From an uncultured Oscillospiraceae bacterium (GTDB lineage Bacteria; Bacillota; Clostridia; Oscillospirales; Oscillospiraceae): DNA of 35,841 nt. Positions 1 through 7,694 of this stretch are shown piece by piece; positions within the stretch are counted from its first letter, which is position 1; each line of letters begins with the position of its first letter. The DNA lies in contig CANRIF010000013.1 of NCBI GenBank assembly GCA_947630645.1, positions 1 through 35,841 of the forward strand, given 5' to 3'. The translations under genes and the position numbers were made by a program. The notes beneath the pieces were generated by a model that ran no database searches, was not told where the DNA came from, and worked only from the letters and a program-made list of their open reading frames with translations.

Positions 1-30
1 CGCAACCGGTGATGGTTGCGGGCTTTTGCT
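1..30 (-). terminator. Terminator of the tRNA unit, cut by the window edge
   Basis: CGCAACC and GGTTGCG pair around a 6-base loop at 1-20. On the minus strand this hairpin lies directly downstream of the tRNA-Thr 3' end. The A/T-rich flank at 21-30 (GGCTTTTGCT on plus) suggests a bidirectional terminator whose minus-strand T-run lies outside the window. Confidence 0.55.
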
Positions 31-31
31 G

Positions 32-107
32 TGGAGCTGCTGGGCGGATTCGGACCGCCGACCTCGTCATTACCAATGACGCGCTCTACCGACTGAGCTA
101 CAGCAGC
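32..107 (-). tRNA. tRNA-Thr(GGT)
   Basis: Full cloverleaf on the minus strand. The acceptor GCTGCTG pairs with CAGCAGC. The T arm (stem at 43-47 and 55-59) has an intact TTCGA-type loop. The anticodon stem CGTCA/TGACG holds the loop TTGGTAA, giving anticodon GGT. The 3' CCA is encoded (TGG at 32-34 on plus). Its 5' end abuts the tRNA-Asp 3' end with no spacer, so the two are processed from one transcript. Confidence 0.95.
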
Positions 108-184
108 TGGCGACCGAGAAGGGACTTGAACCCTCGACCTCCGGCGTGACAGGCCGGCATTCTAACCGACTGAACTACTCGGCC
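108..184 (-). tRNA. tRNA-Asp(GTC)
   Basis: Cloverleaf on the minus strand. The acceptor GGCCGAG pairs with CTCGGTC (one G-T pair), the discriminator is G and CCA is encoded at 108-110. The anticodon loop CTGTCAC sits in a CCGGC/GCCGG-type stem, giving GTC. First gene of the tRNA-Asp/tRNA-Thr unit. Confidence 0.95.
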
Positions 185-208
185 ATGCTGTTTTTTGCAA
201 GCTCATTG

Positions 209-237
209 ATTATACTAATTTCTCGTCCCAGTGTCAA
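209..237 (-). promoter_or_regulatory. Promoter of the tRNA-Asp/Thr unit
   Basis: On the minus strand TTGACA (232-237) is followed after exactly 17 bp by TATAAT (209-214). Both hexamers match the sigma-A consensus perfectly, as expected for a strongly expressed tRNA unit. The tRNA-Asp 5' end is 24 bases below the -10. Confidence 0.9.
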
Positions 238-326
238 GAAAAATTTCATTCCCGCCCGAAAATCCCTTGCGGCGGCCCTGATTTCAAAAAATAATTAACC
301 ATTTCGCAAATTTTCGTAATTTTTTG

Positions 327-355
327 TTGTATTTTCCTTGAACATCGTTTATAAT
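327..355 (+). promoter_or_regulatory. Promoter for the surface-protein gene
   Basis: TTGTAT (327-332), a 17-bp spacer, then a perfect TATAAT (350-355). Transcription should start near 362, giving a leader of about 27 bases with the Shine-Dalgarno AAGGATAAGGTG before the ATG at 389. Confidence 0.75.
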
Positions 356-388
356 GGGGTGCATCACGAAAGGATAAGGTGTGATATC

Positions 389-2272
389 ATGTCTGGTAGC
401 CACATGGCGCGATCCGCGCAGAAAAGTTCAAACTCCTCCTGGAAGATCGGGGTCCTGGTCGTGGCGCTGCTTGTCGCCCTGGCCGCGCTGGCCTTCCTGC
501 TGCTGAAGCTGTTCAACGTCGGCCCCTTCGGCGAAGGCGGCGGCAGCGGCAGCGGCACGGCCGACATCGCCCCCGGCATCTTCACACAGATAGACGCCCA
601 GTACAGCAGCGGCAAGAACGCCGCCGGCAACATCGCCGTCACCCAGGGCACCCGCCAGCCGGATACCACCCCGGCCGGGACGCAGGACGTGGTCCTGCTG
701 GACTTCGCCTGGAAAGACGGCAGCACCCAGACCGAGCCGGTGTACCTGACCGTGAGCGACCCCAGCTTCACGGACGGCGACGGCCTGGCGGTCCAGCGTT
801 ATGACGAGGCCACGGCCAAGTGGGACACCATCGGCACCTACGCCATCGCCAACAACGCCGTCACCTTCCAGACCGCATCCCTGGCCCCCTTCGCCTTCCA
901 GGTCATCAGTTCTGACCCGCTCCCCTCCGCCACCCCGGAGGCGGTCGCCACGGCGGAGCCCACCGTCTCGCCCGAGCCCAGCCCGGAGCCGACGCCCGCG
1001 CCGGTGACCGTGGTGGATTACGGCGACTATCCCACCGTCCAGACCGGCGTGTTCACCATGACCGACGATCTGGATGACGGCCACACCTATGTGGTGGCGC
1101 TGGTGGAGAACATGGACGCCGCGGCCGCGGGGACCGAAGAGGAAGAGGACAGCAACGACGGCGTGAGCATCGACTATGTGGACGCCCCCGGCTCCGCCGG
1201 AGCCGACGCGGCCAACGCGCCCACGGCCACCGTGCTGATGAACCTCAACAACTCCAAGCTGGCGGCGGTGGAGATGCCCCTGCTCCAGGCCGAGGACGGC
1301 ACCTGGTATCTGGGCGGCCCCGTCACCGAAGGTATGCTCTGGAAGGCCACGCGGGACTCCTATAAGGACGACTACCGTTACTCCCTAGGCAGCCACGATC
1401 ACTATCTGAACATCGACGACAGCGAGCAGAACATGATCCTTGACGACAACGACGTTCGCACCCGCTGGCTCGTCCAGTCCGCGAAGCTGGCCGACGGCAC
1501 GGAGATAGACACCCTCAACTACCGCGACGGTGATCGGTTCTACGTCACCGCCCTGGAGATGACCTATGTGGCCCTGACCGACCAGGCCTTCCCCGCCGGC
1601 AACGCGGGCGCTGCTGTCACCGCCCCGGCCTATCTCGGCACCGAGGCCCCGGTGGACCAGACCCTGGTGGACCAGACCCTGCGCTTCACCGTCTCCAAGG
1701 AGCAGAGCGAGGCCAAGCAGGTGGTCATCTTTGAACTGAATGAGGAGATGACCGTCCCCGCGGACGTGAAGACCATCCTCTCCCACCGGGTCACCGTCCC
1801 CATCATCGACGGGAACACCGACTTGAGTATGCTGGACATCCGCGACGGCGACAAGGTCCTCCAGCTGGGCACGGATTACACCGTGGCGGCCAGAGTGTAC
1901 AACAACAGCACCACCGTGGTCGTCATCACCTTCCTGGGCCAATACAACGGCCAGATCGTGCGTACTTATTCCGGCACCACCTTCCGGACGGACGGCTCCC
2001 AGCCCACTGCGCCCCCGGAGTCGGCCGCCACGCCCGCGCCCACCCAGCCGCCCACCGACAACACCGGCACTGGTACAGGTAGCGGTACTGGTACGGGCAG
2101 CGGCACCGGTACGGGCAGCGGCACCGGTACAGGCAGTGGCACCGGTACAGGCAGCGGCTCCGGTACGGGCAGCGGCTCCGGTACGGGCAGCGGCTCCGGT
2201 ACGGGCAGCGGCTCTGGCAACAACGGCGGTTCTCCCACCGACACCGCTTACGAGGACCCCACCGACGCCTGA
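389..2272 (+). CDS. Membrane-anchored extracellular protein with Gly/Ser/Thr repeat tail
   Basis: 627 residues. The ATG at 389 is preferred over the in-frame codon at 338 because 338 lies upstream of the -10 box, while 389 has AAGGATAAGG 8 bases upstream. A short basic cytosolic N-terminus is followed by one hydrophobic helix (about residues 20-41) and a Gly/Ser linker, so the rest should be outside the cell. There is a Pro/Thr/Glu-rich linker around residue 175-200, two or more beta-rich segments, then a low-complexity GTGTGS/GSGTGS tail and a short acidic end. No LPXTG or enzyme motif is visible. Function is not recognised; a cell-surface or spore-coat role is possible but unsupported. A strong terminator follows, so the gene is monocistronic. 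Confidence 0.8.
   Translation: MSGSHMARSAQKSSNSSWKIGVLVVALLVALAALAFLLLKLFNVGPFGEGGGSGSGTADIAPGIFTQIDAQYSSGKNAAGNIAVTQGTRQPDTTPAGTQDVVLLDFAWKDGSTQTEPVYLTVSDPSFTDGDGLAVQRYDEATAKWDTIGTYAIANNAVTFQTASLAPFAFQVISSDPLPSATPEAVATAEPTVSPEPSPEPTPAPVTVVDYGDYPTVQTGVFTMTDDLDDGHTYVVALVENMDAAAAGTEEEEDSNDGVSIDYVDAPGSAGADAANAPTATVLMNLNNSKLAAVEMPLLQAEDGTWYLGGPVTEGMLWKATRDSYKDDYRYSLGSHDHYLNIDDSEQNMILDDNDVRTRWLVQSAKLADGTEIDTLNYRDGDRFYVTALEMTYVALTDQAFPAGNAGAAVTAPAYLGTEAPVDQTLVDQTLRFTVSKEQSEAKQVVIFELNEEMTVPADVKTILSHRVTVPIIDGNTDLSMLDIRDGDKVLQLGTDYTVAARVYNNSTTVVVITFLGQYNGQIVRTYSGTTFRTDGSQPTAPPESAATPAPTQPPTDNTGTGTGSGTGTGSGTGTGSGTGTGSGTGTGSGSGTGSGSGTGSGSGTGSGSGNNGGSPTDTAYEDPTDA
2062..2217 (+). repeat. In-frame 18-bp tandem repeat (GTGTGS / GSGTGS units)
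   Basis: About eight or nine 18-bp units of the type GGCAGCGGCACCGGTACG lie head to tail inside the surface-protein gene. Early units read GTGTGS and later ones GSGTGS. The unit length is a multiple of three, so gain or loss of units keeps the frame. The tract is likely to vary in length between strains. Confidence 0.85.
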
Positions 2273-2293
2273 GCGACAAACGAACGACAGCAG

Positions 2294-2333
2294 AGCGCCC
2301 CTGTTTCCAACATGGAAACAGGGGTGCTTTTTA
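2294..2333 (+). terminator. Rho-independent terminator
   Basis: AGCGCCCCTGTTTCC pairs with GGAAACAGGGGTGCT around AACAT and is followed by TTTT. It ends the surface-protein transcript. The complementary strand has only weak T content, so it mainly serves the plus strand. Confidence 0.9.
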
Positions 2334-2343
2334 TCTTCTTTCC

Positions 2344-2820
2344 TTATCGCAGGATCTCCGTGACCTCGCCGATATACATGGTGTGGGGCGGCTCGTCCCG
2401 GTAATAGTCCTCCGCCGCGTCCGCCGGCACCGCGGCCACGTCGAAGGTGTGGGCGTATATCTTCCGGCACACCAGCGTGGCGCTGGCCTCCCGGAAGGTC
2501 ACCGCCCCGTCCAGGTACTGCGGCGTCAGCCCGGCGGCGGCCGCCTTGTCCCCCTCCCGGCCGGAATGGGAGCCCAGATAGGCCAGGGCCTTTTTGTACT
2601 CCGGCGGGAAGAAGCTGACCGTGAACAGGTCGTTTTTCTCCATGAAATCGTGGGTGTGCCGGTTCTCCTTGACGTACACCGTGGCCGTGGGCCGGCTCCA
2701 CAGCGTCCCCAGGCCGCCCCATCTGATGGTCATGGTGTTGTAGTCCCCCTGGACCCCGGCGGTCACCAGCGCCCATCCCTCCGCAAAGACGCCAAAGGCG
2801 TCCACGTCGAATCTCTCCAT
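2344..2820 (-). CDS. Flavin reductase-like FMN-binding split-barrel protein
   Basis: 158 residues, a complete compact member of the flavin reductase-like family. These proteins bind FMN in a split beta-barrel and usually pass electrons from NAD(P)H or act on small redox substrates. The family-like pattern is visible early (GDYNTMTIRWGGLGTLWSRP), where flavin-reductase-like proteins contact the FMN phosphate, and in the middle HDFMEKNDLFTVSFF. AAAGGA precedes the ATG at suitable distance. It starts 12 bases below the greA stop and is probably co-transcribed with it. The substrate cannot be told; a second, different member of the same superfamily lies at 8829-9398. Confidence 0.85.
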   Translation of the reverse strand: MERFDVDAFGVFAEGWALVTAGVQGDYNTMTIRWGGLGTLWSRPTATVYVKENRHTHDFMEKNDLFTVSFFPPEYKKALAYLGSHSGREGDKAAAAGLTPQYLDGAVTFREASATLVCRKIYAHTFDVAAVPADAAEDYYRDEPPHTMYIGEVTEILR

Positions 2821-2832
2821 CGTATGTTCCTT

Positions 2833-3336
2833 TCAAAATGGGCTTATTTCCATGGACTCGTCGTCCGCGCCCTTTTCGATGGCCCGGATCTCGGCCCAGT
2901 AGCCGCCGCTCTCGCCCACCTGCACGAACACCCGATCCCCAACCTTATGACCCAGCACGGCCTGTCCCACCGGTGACTCCTTGCTGATGCGGCCCTTGGC
3001 CGGGTCCTGGCGCAGAGTGGTCACCAGGGTGATGGTCTCCTCGTCGTTCTCGTCCTCCATGAACAGGGTCACCCGGTCGAACAGCCCCACCTCGTCGGAG
3101 GCGGACTTGGCCTCGATGACCACCGCAGAGGCGATCATCCGCTTTAGGTAGCGGATGCGGCTCTCGTTCTTGTTCTTGGCCTGCTTGGCGGCCTTGTACT
3201 CGAAGTTCTCCGACAGGTCCCCGAAACTCCGGGCGGTCTGCACGTCCTCGATGAGCTTGGGGCGCAGTTCCGTCTCCCGGTAGTCGATCTCCTGCTGCAT
3301 CTTGCGGATATCCACCGCCGTCAATTCGTCGTGCAT
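2833..3336 (-). CDS. greA: Transcription elongation factor GreA-type
   Basis: 167 residues, close to the usual 158. The N-terminal coiled-coil region (LSENFEYKAAKQAKNKNE area, roughly residues 55-75) carries the acidic tip residues that reach the RNA polymerase active site and stimulate cleavage of backtracked RNA. The C-terminal FKBP-like domain follows (ESPVGQAVLGHKVGD). The start was set at 3336 because GGAGGG lies 7 bases upstream; the longer reading frame to 3384 would begin upstream of the predicted transcription start. Divergent from folC and probably first gene of a two-gene unit with the flavin reductase. Confidence 0.92.
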   Translation of the reverse strand: MHDELTAVDIRKMQQEIDYRETELRPKLIEDVQTARSFGDLSENFEYKAAKQAKNKNESRIRYLKRMIASAVVIEAKSASDEVGLFDRVTLFMEDENDEETITLVTTLRQDPAKGRISKESPVGQAVLGHKVGDRVFVQVGESGGYWAEIRAIEKGADDESMEISPF

Positions 3337-3355
3337 AGGCATCCCTCCGGCCCCA

Positions 3356-3384
3356 ACTTTATCCCAAATCGCCAAAAAAGTCAA
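3356..3384 (-). promoter_or_regulatory. greA promoter
   Basis: On the minus strand TTGACT (3379-3384), 17 bp, TAAAGT (3356-3361). It places transcription start near 3349, about a dozen bases above the greA start codon, and lies back to back with the folC promoter. Confidence 0.75.
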
Positions 3385-3400
3385 TCGCCGCGGGAAAGGC

Positions 3401-3430
3401 TTTCCCTGGGGCGGACAAGTGTGCTATACT
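3401..3430 (+). promoter_or_regulatory. folC promoter placing the start codon at about +1
   Basis: TATACT at 3425-3430 is a good extended-looking -10 (TGTGC just upstream). The -35 is poor (TTTCCC at 3401-3406 region). The only plausible folC start codons, 3437 and 3443, begin 6 and 12 bases after the -10, so the mRNA would have no or almost no 5' leader. Confidence 0.6.
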
Positions 3431-3436
3431 GTGGGC

Positions 3437-4690
3437 ATGGATATGGATCTTCTGCAATTCTATACCGACACCCCCAAATTCACCCACGCCCCCGGTCTGC
3501 AGGTGATGGAGGCGCTGTGCGCCCGGCTGGGCCAGCCCCAGCGGGAACTGCGCTGCGTCCACATCGCCGGGACAAACGGCAAGGGCTCCTGCGCGGCCAT
3601 GGTCAGCGCCATGCTCCGGGCCGCGGGCTTCCGGACGGGCCTCTATACCTCCCCGGACCTCACCGGCCCCTGGGAGCGGATCAAGGTGGATGGAGTTGAC
3701 ATAACACTTGACAACTTTGCCCGCATCACCGGGCGGGTGAAGACCGCCTGCGCCGGCCTGGACGAGCCAAGTTACTTTGAGAAGATGACCGCGGCGGCGT
3801 TTTTGTACTTCGCGGAGAAGCGGTGCGACTATGTGGTGCTGGAGACGGGGCTGGGCGGCCAGCTGGACGCCACCAATGTCATCCAGGACCCCGCCGTCTC
3901 CGTGATCATGCCCATCGGCCTGGACCACACCGCTGTCCTGGGCGATACCCTGGCCGCCATTGCCGGGGAGAAGGCGGGCATCATAAAGCCCGGCCGCCCG
4001 GTGGTATGCGCCCCCCAGCCCCCCGAGGCGGAGCGGGTCATCCGGGCGCACTGCGAGGCCCTGGGAGCGCCGCTGCATATGGTTGACATAAATAATTTAC
4101 ATCCCCTCGCCCACAGCCTCTCCGGCCAGCGGTTCTCCTACGGCTCTCTGGCGGATGTCTCCCTCTCCCTGCTGGGCGGCCACCAGCTGGCCAACGCCTG
4201 CGCCGCCCTGGAGACGGGCCGGGCGCTGGGGCTGGCGGAGGACGCGCTGCGCCGGGGGCTATCCGGCGTTCGCTGGCCCTGCCGGTTCGAGTACGTCCCC
4301 GGTACGCCGCCCTTCGTCCTGGACGGCGCCCACAACCCCCACGGGGCGGCGGCCTTGGCGGCGGCGCTGCGGGATTACTTCCCCCCGGAGCAGCGGTTCA
4401 CCCTTGTGATGGGCGCCATGGCCGACAAGGACTGGCGGGGCGTGCTGGACATCATGGAGCCTCTGGCGGCCCGGTTCGTGTGCCTGACCCCGGAGGAGGG
4501 GTCCCGGGCGCTCCCGGCGGCGGCCCTGGCGGCGGCAGTCAGGACCGTCCCGGCCGTGGCGGCGGAGAGCCTGGACCAGGTCCTGGCGCTGTGCCGGGGC
4601 TATGCCGAGCCGGTTTGCGCCTTCGGCTCTCTTTACTACATCGGCCGTCTGCGGGCCGTTTTGAAGGAGGAACAGCCATGCGGGAGATGA
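3437..4690 (+). CDS. folC: Folylpolyglutamate synthase / dihydrofolate synthase
   Basis: 417 residues, normal for FolC (about 420-440). The enzyme adds glutamate to (dihydro)folate in the cytosol using ATP and belongs to the Mur ligase fold. Visible: P-loop HIAGTNGKGSCAAM around residues 44-57, the TSPDL motif, the LETGLGGQLDATN motif near residue 135, IIMPIGLDH, the EKAGIIKPGRPVV segment, and VLDGAHNPHG in the C-terminal domain. No Shine-Dalgarno precedes the start at 3437 (see promoter). Its stop overlaps the fchA start by 13 bases, so it heads a folC-fchA-folD operon. Confidence 0.95.
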   Translation: MDMDLLQFYTDTPKFTHAPGLQVMEALCARLGQPQRELRCVHIAGTNGKGSCAAMVSAMLRAAGFRTGLYTSPDLTGPWERIKVDGVDITLDNFARITGRVKTACAGLDEPSYFEKMTAAAFLYFAEKRCDYVVLETGLGGQLDATNVIQDPAVSVIMPIGLDHTAVLGDTLAAIAGEKAGIIKPGRPVVCAPQPPEAERVIRAHCEALGAPLHMVDINNLHPLAHSLSGQRFSYGSLADVSLSLLGGHQLANACAALETGRALGLAEDALRRGLSGVRWPCRFEYVPGTPPFVLDGAHNPHGAAALAAALRDYFPPEQRFTLVMGAMADKDWRGVLDIMEPLAARFVCLTPEEGSRALPAAALAAAVRTVPAVAAESLDQVLALCRGYAEPVCAFGSLYYIGRLRAVLKEEQPCGR

Positions 4691-5289
4691 CCCTGACCGC
4701 TTTTACCCATGCTCTGGCGTCCAAACAGCCCGCCCCCGGCGGGGGCGGCGCGTCGGCGCTGGCGGGGGCGCTGGGCGCGGCGCTGGGCGCCATGGTGGGG
4801 GAACTTACCCTGGGAAAGCCCAAATACGCCGCCGTGGAGGAGAAGATGCAGGCCCTCACCCGCCGGGCCAAGGACCTGGCGGAGCGGCTGCTGGCCCTGG
4901 CGGACGAGGACGCCCAGGCGTTTCTGCCCTTGAGCCGGGCCTACGGCATCCCCAAGGACGACCCCGGCCGGGCGGAGGAGCTGGAGCGGTGCCTGCGCCT
5001 GGCGGCCCAGCCGCCGCTGGAGATGGTCCGGCTGTGCTGCGAGGCCATCGGCCTCATGGAGGGATTCGCCGCCATGGGCAGCGTCCTGGCGGTATCCGAC
5101 GCCGCGGCGGGCGCGGCGCTGTGCCGGGGGGCGCTGTACGGCGCGGCGGTGAACGTGAAGGTGAACACCAAGTCCATGGCCGACCGGGCCTGTGCCGGAC
5201 AGATCGACGGCGAGGTGGACCGGCTGACGGAGGAATACGGCAAGCGGGCCGAGAAGGTCTACGCGGATATTTACGGGAGGTACTGCTGA
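4678..5289 (+). CDS. fchA: Cyclodeaminase/cyclohydrolase family protein (methenyl-THF cyclohydrolase, FchA type)
   Basis: 203 residues, matching the stand-alone FchA/FtcD C-terminal family, an all-helical cytosolic fold. Members open 5,10-methenyl-THF to 10-formyl-THF (FchA) or deaminate formimino-THF (FtcD). The N-terminal PAPGGGGASALAGALGAAL glycine-rich loop is typical, as is the NVKVNTKSMAD segment near residue 160-170. GGAGG lies 7-8 bases upstream, inside folC. There is no FtcD transferase domain and no histidine-degradation gene nearby. The folD immediately downstream lacks key cyclohydrolase residues, so a cyclohydrolase role is favoured over a deaminase role; this is inference. Confidence 0.85.
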   Translation: MREMTLTAFTHALASKQPAPGGGGASALAGALGAALGAMVGELTLGKPKYAAVEEKMQALTRRAKDLAERLLALADEDAQAFLPLSRAYGIPKDDPGRAEELERCLRLAAQPPLEMVRLCCEAIGLMEGFAAMGSVLAVSDAAAGAALCRGALYGAAVNVKVNTKSMADRACAGQIDGEVDRLTEEYGKRAEKVYADIYGRYC

Positions 5290-5290
5290 T

Positions 5291-6148
5291 ATGGCACTGA
5301 TCTTGAAAGGCGCGCCGGTGGCGGAGGCCCTGGCGAAGGACGCGGCGGAGCGTGCCGCCGCGCTGACGGCCCGGGGCGTGACGCCCAAGCTGGCCATCCT
5401 GCGGGTGGGCGAGCGGCCGGAGGACATATCCTATGAGAAGGGCGCCATGAAACGCTGCGCCGCGGCGGGGGTGGCGGTCCGGCAGGTGACCCTGCCCGCC
5501 TGGGCCACCCAGACCCAGCTGATGGAGGCGGTGGAGGCGCTGAACGAGTTCCCCACCGTCCACGGGGTGCTGATGATGCGTCCACTGCCCGAGCCTCTGG
5601 ATGGGGAGGCCGCCCGCCGGGCGCTGCTCCCGGCCAAGGACGTGGACGGCGTCACCGACGGCTCCCTGGCCGGGGTGTTCACCGGCAGCGGTGAGGGCTA
5701 CGCCCCCTGCACCGCCCAGGCGGTGGTGGAACTGCTCAAGTATTACGACATCCCCCTCCGGGGCGCTCACGCCGCGGTGGCCGGGCGGAGCCTGGTGGTG
5801 GGCCGTCCGGCAGCCATGCTGCTCATGGCGGAGGGCGCCACCGTCACCATCTGCCACAGCGGCACCCGTGACCTGGCCGCCCAGACGGCCCGGGCGGACA
5901 TCGTGGTGGCGGCCATCGGGAAGATGGGCTTTTTCGGCGGGTCGCACTTCGCCCCCGGCGCGGCGGTGGTAGACGTGGGCATCCACGCCGACCCGGAGAC
6001 CGGGAAGCTGCGGGGCGACGTGCGCTTCGACGAGGCGGAGCCCGTGGTGGGCGCCATCACCCCCGTGCCCGGCGGCCTGGGCGCGGTGACCACGGCGGTG
6101 CTGGTCCGGCACGTGGTGGAGGCGGCGGAAAAAGCCGCCGGGCGGTGA
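5291..6148 (+). CDS. folD: Methylenetetrahydrofolate dehydrogenase FolD with altered cyclohydrolase site
   Basis: 285 residues, full length. FolD normally oxidises methylene-THF with NADP and then hydrolyses methenyl-THF. Family motifs are present: KDVDG (116-120), PCTAQAV, GRSLVVGRPAAMLL of the dinucleotide fold, and ITPVPGGLGAVTTAVL. A gapless alignment to E. coli FolD around residues 34-56 keeps the catalytic-pocket tyrosine (Y48) but puts alanine (A52) where the essential lysine (E. coli K54, human K56) sits. In the next motif methionine (M96) replaces the partner glutamine (human Q100). These two residues are needed for cyclohydrolase, not dehydrogenase, activity. The gene starts one base after the fchA stop, in the same operon. 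Most likely a dehydrogenase only. Confidence 0.92.
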   Translation: MALILKGAPVAEALAKDAAERAAALTARGVTPKLAILRVGERPEDISYEKGAMKRCAAAGVAVRQVTLPAWATQTQLMEAVEALNEFPTVHGVLMMRPLPEPLDGEAARRALLPAKDVDGVTDGSLAGVFTGSGEGYAPCTAQAVVELLKYYDIPLRGAHAAVAGRSLVVGRPAAMLLMAEGATVTICHSGTRDLAAQTARADIVVAAIGKMGFFGGSHFAPGAAVVDVGIHADPETGKLRGDVRFDEAEPVVGAITPVPGGLGAVTTAVLVRHVVEAAEKAAGR

Positions 6149-6160
6149 GACAAATATCTC

Positions 6161-6189
6161 TTGACTTTGCCGGCGGCGGCGATTATAAT
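6161..6189 (+). promoter_or_regulatory. tRNA-Ser promoter
   Basis: TTGACT (6161-6166), 17-bp spacer, TATAAT (6184-6189). It begins 12 bases after the folD stop and drives the tRNA 38 bases below. Confidence 0.88.
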
Positions 6190-6226
6190 AGACAAGCTTG
6201 AATCGCATAGCAAGTCCGGCAGGCAT

Positions 6227-6319
6227 GGAGAAGTCGCGTAGCCTGGTCGAGCGCGCACGATTGGAAATCGTGTATACCCCAAAAGGGTATCGAGGGTTCG
6301 AATCCCTCCTTCTCCGCCA
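6227..6319 (+). tRNA. tRNA-Ser(GGA)
   Basis: Acceptor GGAGAAG pairs with CTTCTCC, with discriminator G and encoded CCA at 6317-6319. The anticodon loop TTGGAAA gives GGA. The long variable arm (TATACCCC AAAA GGGTAT) is the class II hallmark of serine tRNAs. It is intact, with its own promoter and terminator, and sits at the left edge of the lower-GC accessory patch. Confidence 0.95.
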
Positions 6320-6321
6320 TG

Positions 6322-6360
6322 AAAGACCCCGTAACCATCCCGGTTACGGGGTCTTTCTTT
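6322..6360 (+). terminator. tRNA-Ser terminator
   Basis: AAAGACCCCGTAACC pairs with GGTTACGGGGTCTTT around a short loop, followed by CTTT. Very strong hairpin three bases after the CCA end. Confidence 0.93.
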
Positions 6361-6414
6361 ACGCTTCGACCCTTATAGCCTTTGTCCTTTTGGGGCTGAA
6401 TATTTCGCTGAAAA

Positions 6415-7677
6415 TCAGATATACCACGCCGGTATCTCCAGCACATTATCCCGCAGCAGCCCCGGCTCCGGATGGAGGCTGATCACCGCGCCCTGCCCCC
6501 GGTTTTTGTCCTCGATCCTGTCGAGGATCTGAAACGCCGCTGTCGCGGAAGCTGTTTCATGGGTGTTTTTCTTGATCTCTACCGGGTGGAGAACGCCATT
6601 TTCCTCAATGATAAGGTCGATCTCCGCCTCTGTTTCCACCGTCCTGCCGTCCGTTTTTCTCTTCAGCTTGTCCTTGCCCCGGTAGTAACTGACACAATAG
6701 CGGTAATCCACGCCGCTGTTGGAATAGGACTTCAGTATCTCCGATACCACAAAGGTCTCAAAGATGCTCCCCGCCATGGCGCCCAGTGCCAGTGTGTCTG
6801 GCGTCAGCCACCGGGTAAGATAGCAGGCAAGCCCCGTATCCCGGAAATACAGCTTGGGCGTCTTGATCGCCCGCTTGAGAACAGCAGGGGTATACGGCTC
6901 CAGCAGATAGACGATCCCGGACGCCTCCAGGATGGATATCCAGTTCCTTATCGTCCCCGCATCTTTTCCCACCTCGTCGGCAATGTTCGCATAATTGACC
7001 ATCTGGCCCGTCCTGGCAGCCGCGGCGATCATAAAGCGCCGGAAGGCGTCCAGATCCTGCACAGCAGACAGATCCCGCACATCCCGCTCCAGGTAGGTCT
7101 TCACATAGCTGGCGAAAAACTGCTGCCAGTCCAGTTCCGGGTTCTGATAGAGTTCGGGGTATCCGCCCCGGTGGACGATCTGCCAGATGTTCTCCGGTTT
7201 TACCACGCTCGTCTGCCTGGCAATGATATGCTCCATGGTGGGAAGAAACGGGTGGTTGAAACCATCCCCTGTGATCTCGCGCAGGGAAAGCGGCGCCAAT
7301 TCGATGATACTGACCCTGCCCGAAAGGGATTCGGACACGCTCTGCATAAGCCGGAATGGCTGGGAGCCGGACAGGCAATAGCACCCATAGCTGTCTCTGC
7401 TGTCACACTCCATTTTGATGTAGCGAAAAAGCCCCGGAACGTGCTGCACCTCGTCAAACGTGACCGGAGGCGGATTCAGGGCCATAAACATATTCGGATT
7501 CTCATTGGCCTGCGCCTCCAGGAACGGATCGTCAAAGGTCACGACCTTTCTATCCGGAAAGGCATGGCGCAGCAGCGTGGACTTTCCGGTCTGGCGGGCG
7601 CCCGTCACCAAAACCGCCTTAAAATCCCTCGCTCCCATACGTACCTGGTCTTCAATATTACGCTTGATATAGTTCAC
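6415..7677 (-). CDS. AAA-family ATPase with DUF4143-type C-terminus
   Basis: 420 residues, typical of the AAA_14/DUF4143 family, widespread in gut bacteria and of unproven function. Walker A is GARQTGKST (residues 26-34) and a Walker B-like VTFDEVQ follows near residue 73-79. The central helical region binds DNA in some relatives. The C-terminal EIDLIIEENG...HPVEIKK segment has the D-x(n)-E-x-K spacing of PD-(D/E)XK nuclease folds, though activity is not shown. The start is GTG at 7677 with GAGGTG just upstream. Base composition is lower in GC than the neighbours, and it lies beside a tRNA gene, both compatible with transfer. The promoter carries a large palindrome (7695-7727), so regulation is likely tight. 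Confidence 0.85.
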   Translation of the reverse strand: MNYIKRNIEDQVRMGARDFKAVLVTGARQTGKSTLLRHAFPDRKVVTFDDPFLEAQANENPNMFMALNPPPVTFDEVQHVPGLFRYIKMECDSRDSYGCYCLSGSQPFRLMQSVSESLSGRVSIIELAPLSLREITGDGFNHPFLPTMEHIIARQTSVVKPENIWQIVHRGGYPELYQNPELDWQQFFASYVKTYLERDVRDLSAVQDLDAFRRFMIAAAARTGQMVNYANIADEVGKDAGTIRNWISILEASGIVYLLEPYTPAVLKRAIKTPKLYFRDTGLACYLTRWLTPDTLALGAMAGSIFETFVVSEILKSYSNSGVDYRYCVSYYRGKDKLKRKTDGRTVETEAEIDLIIEENGVLHPVEIKKNTHETASATAAFQILDRIEDKNRGQGAVISLHPEPGLLRDNVLEIPAWYI

Positions 7678-7694
7678 ATGAACACCTCATAATG

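Noticed and set aside
1385-2836. Long minus-strand frame opposite the surface protein
   Set aside because: High-GC shadow ORF with low-complexity sequence. The plus-strand gene has a promoter, ribosome site, membrane helix and terminator.
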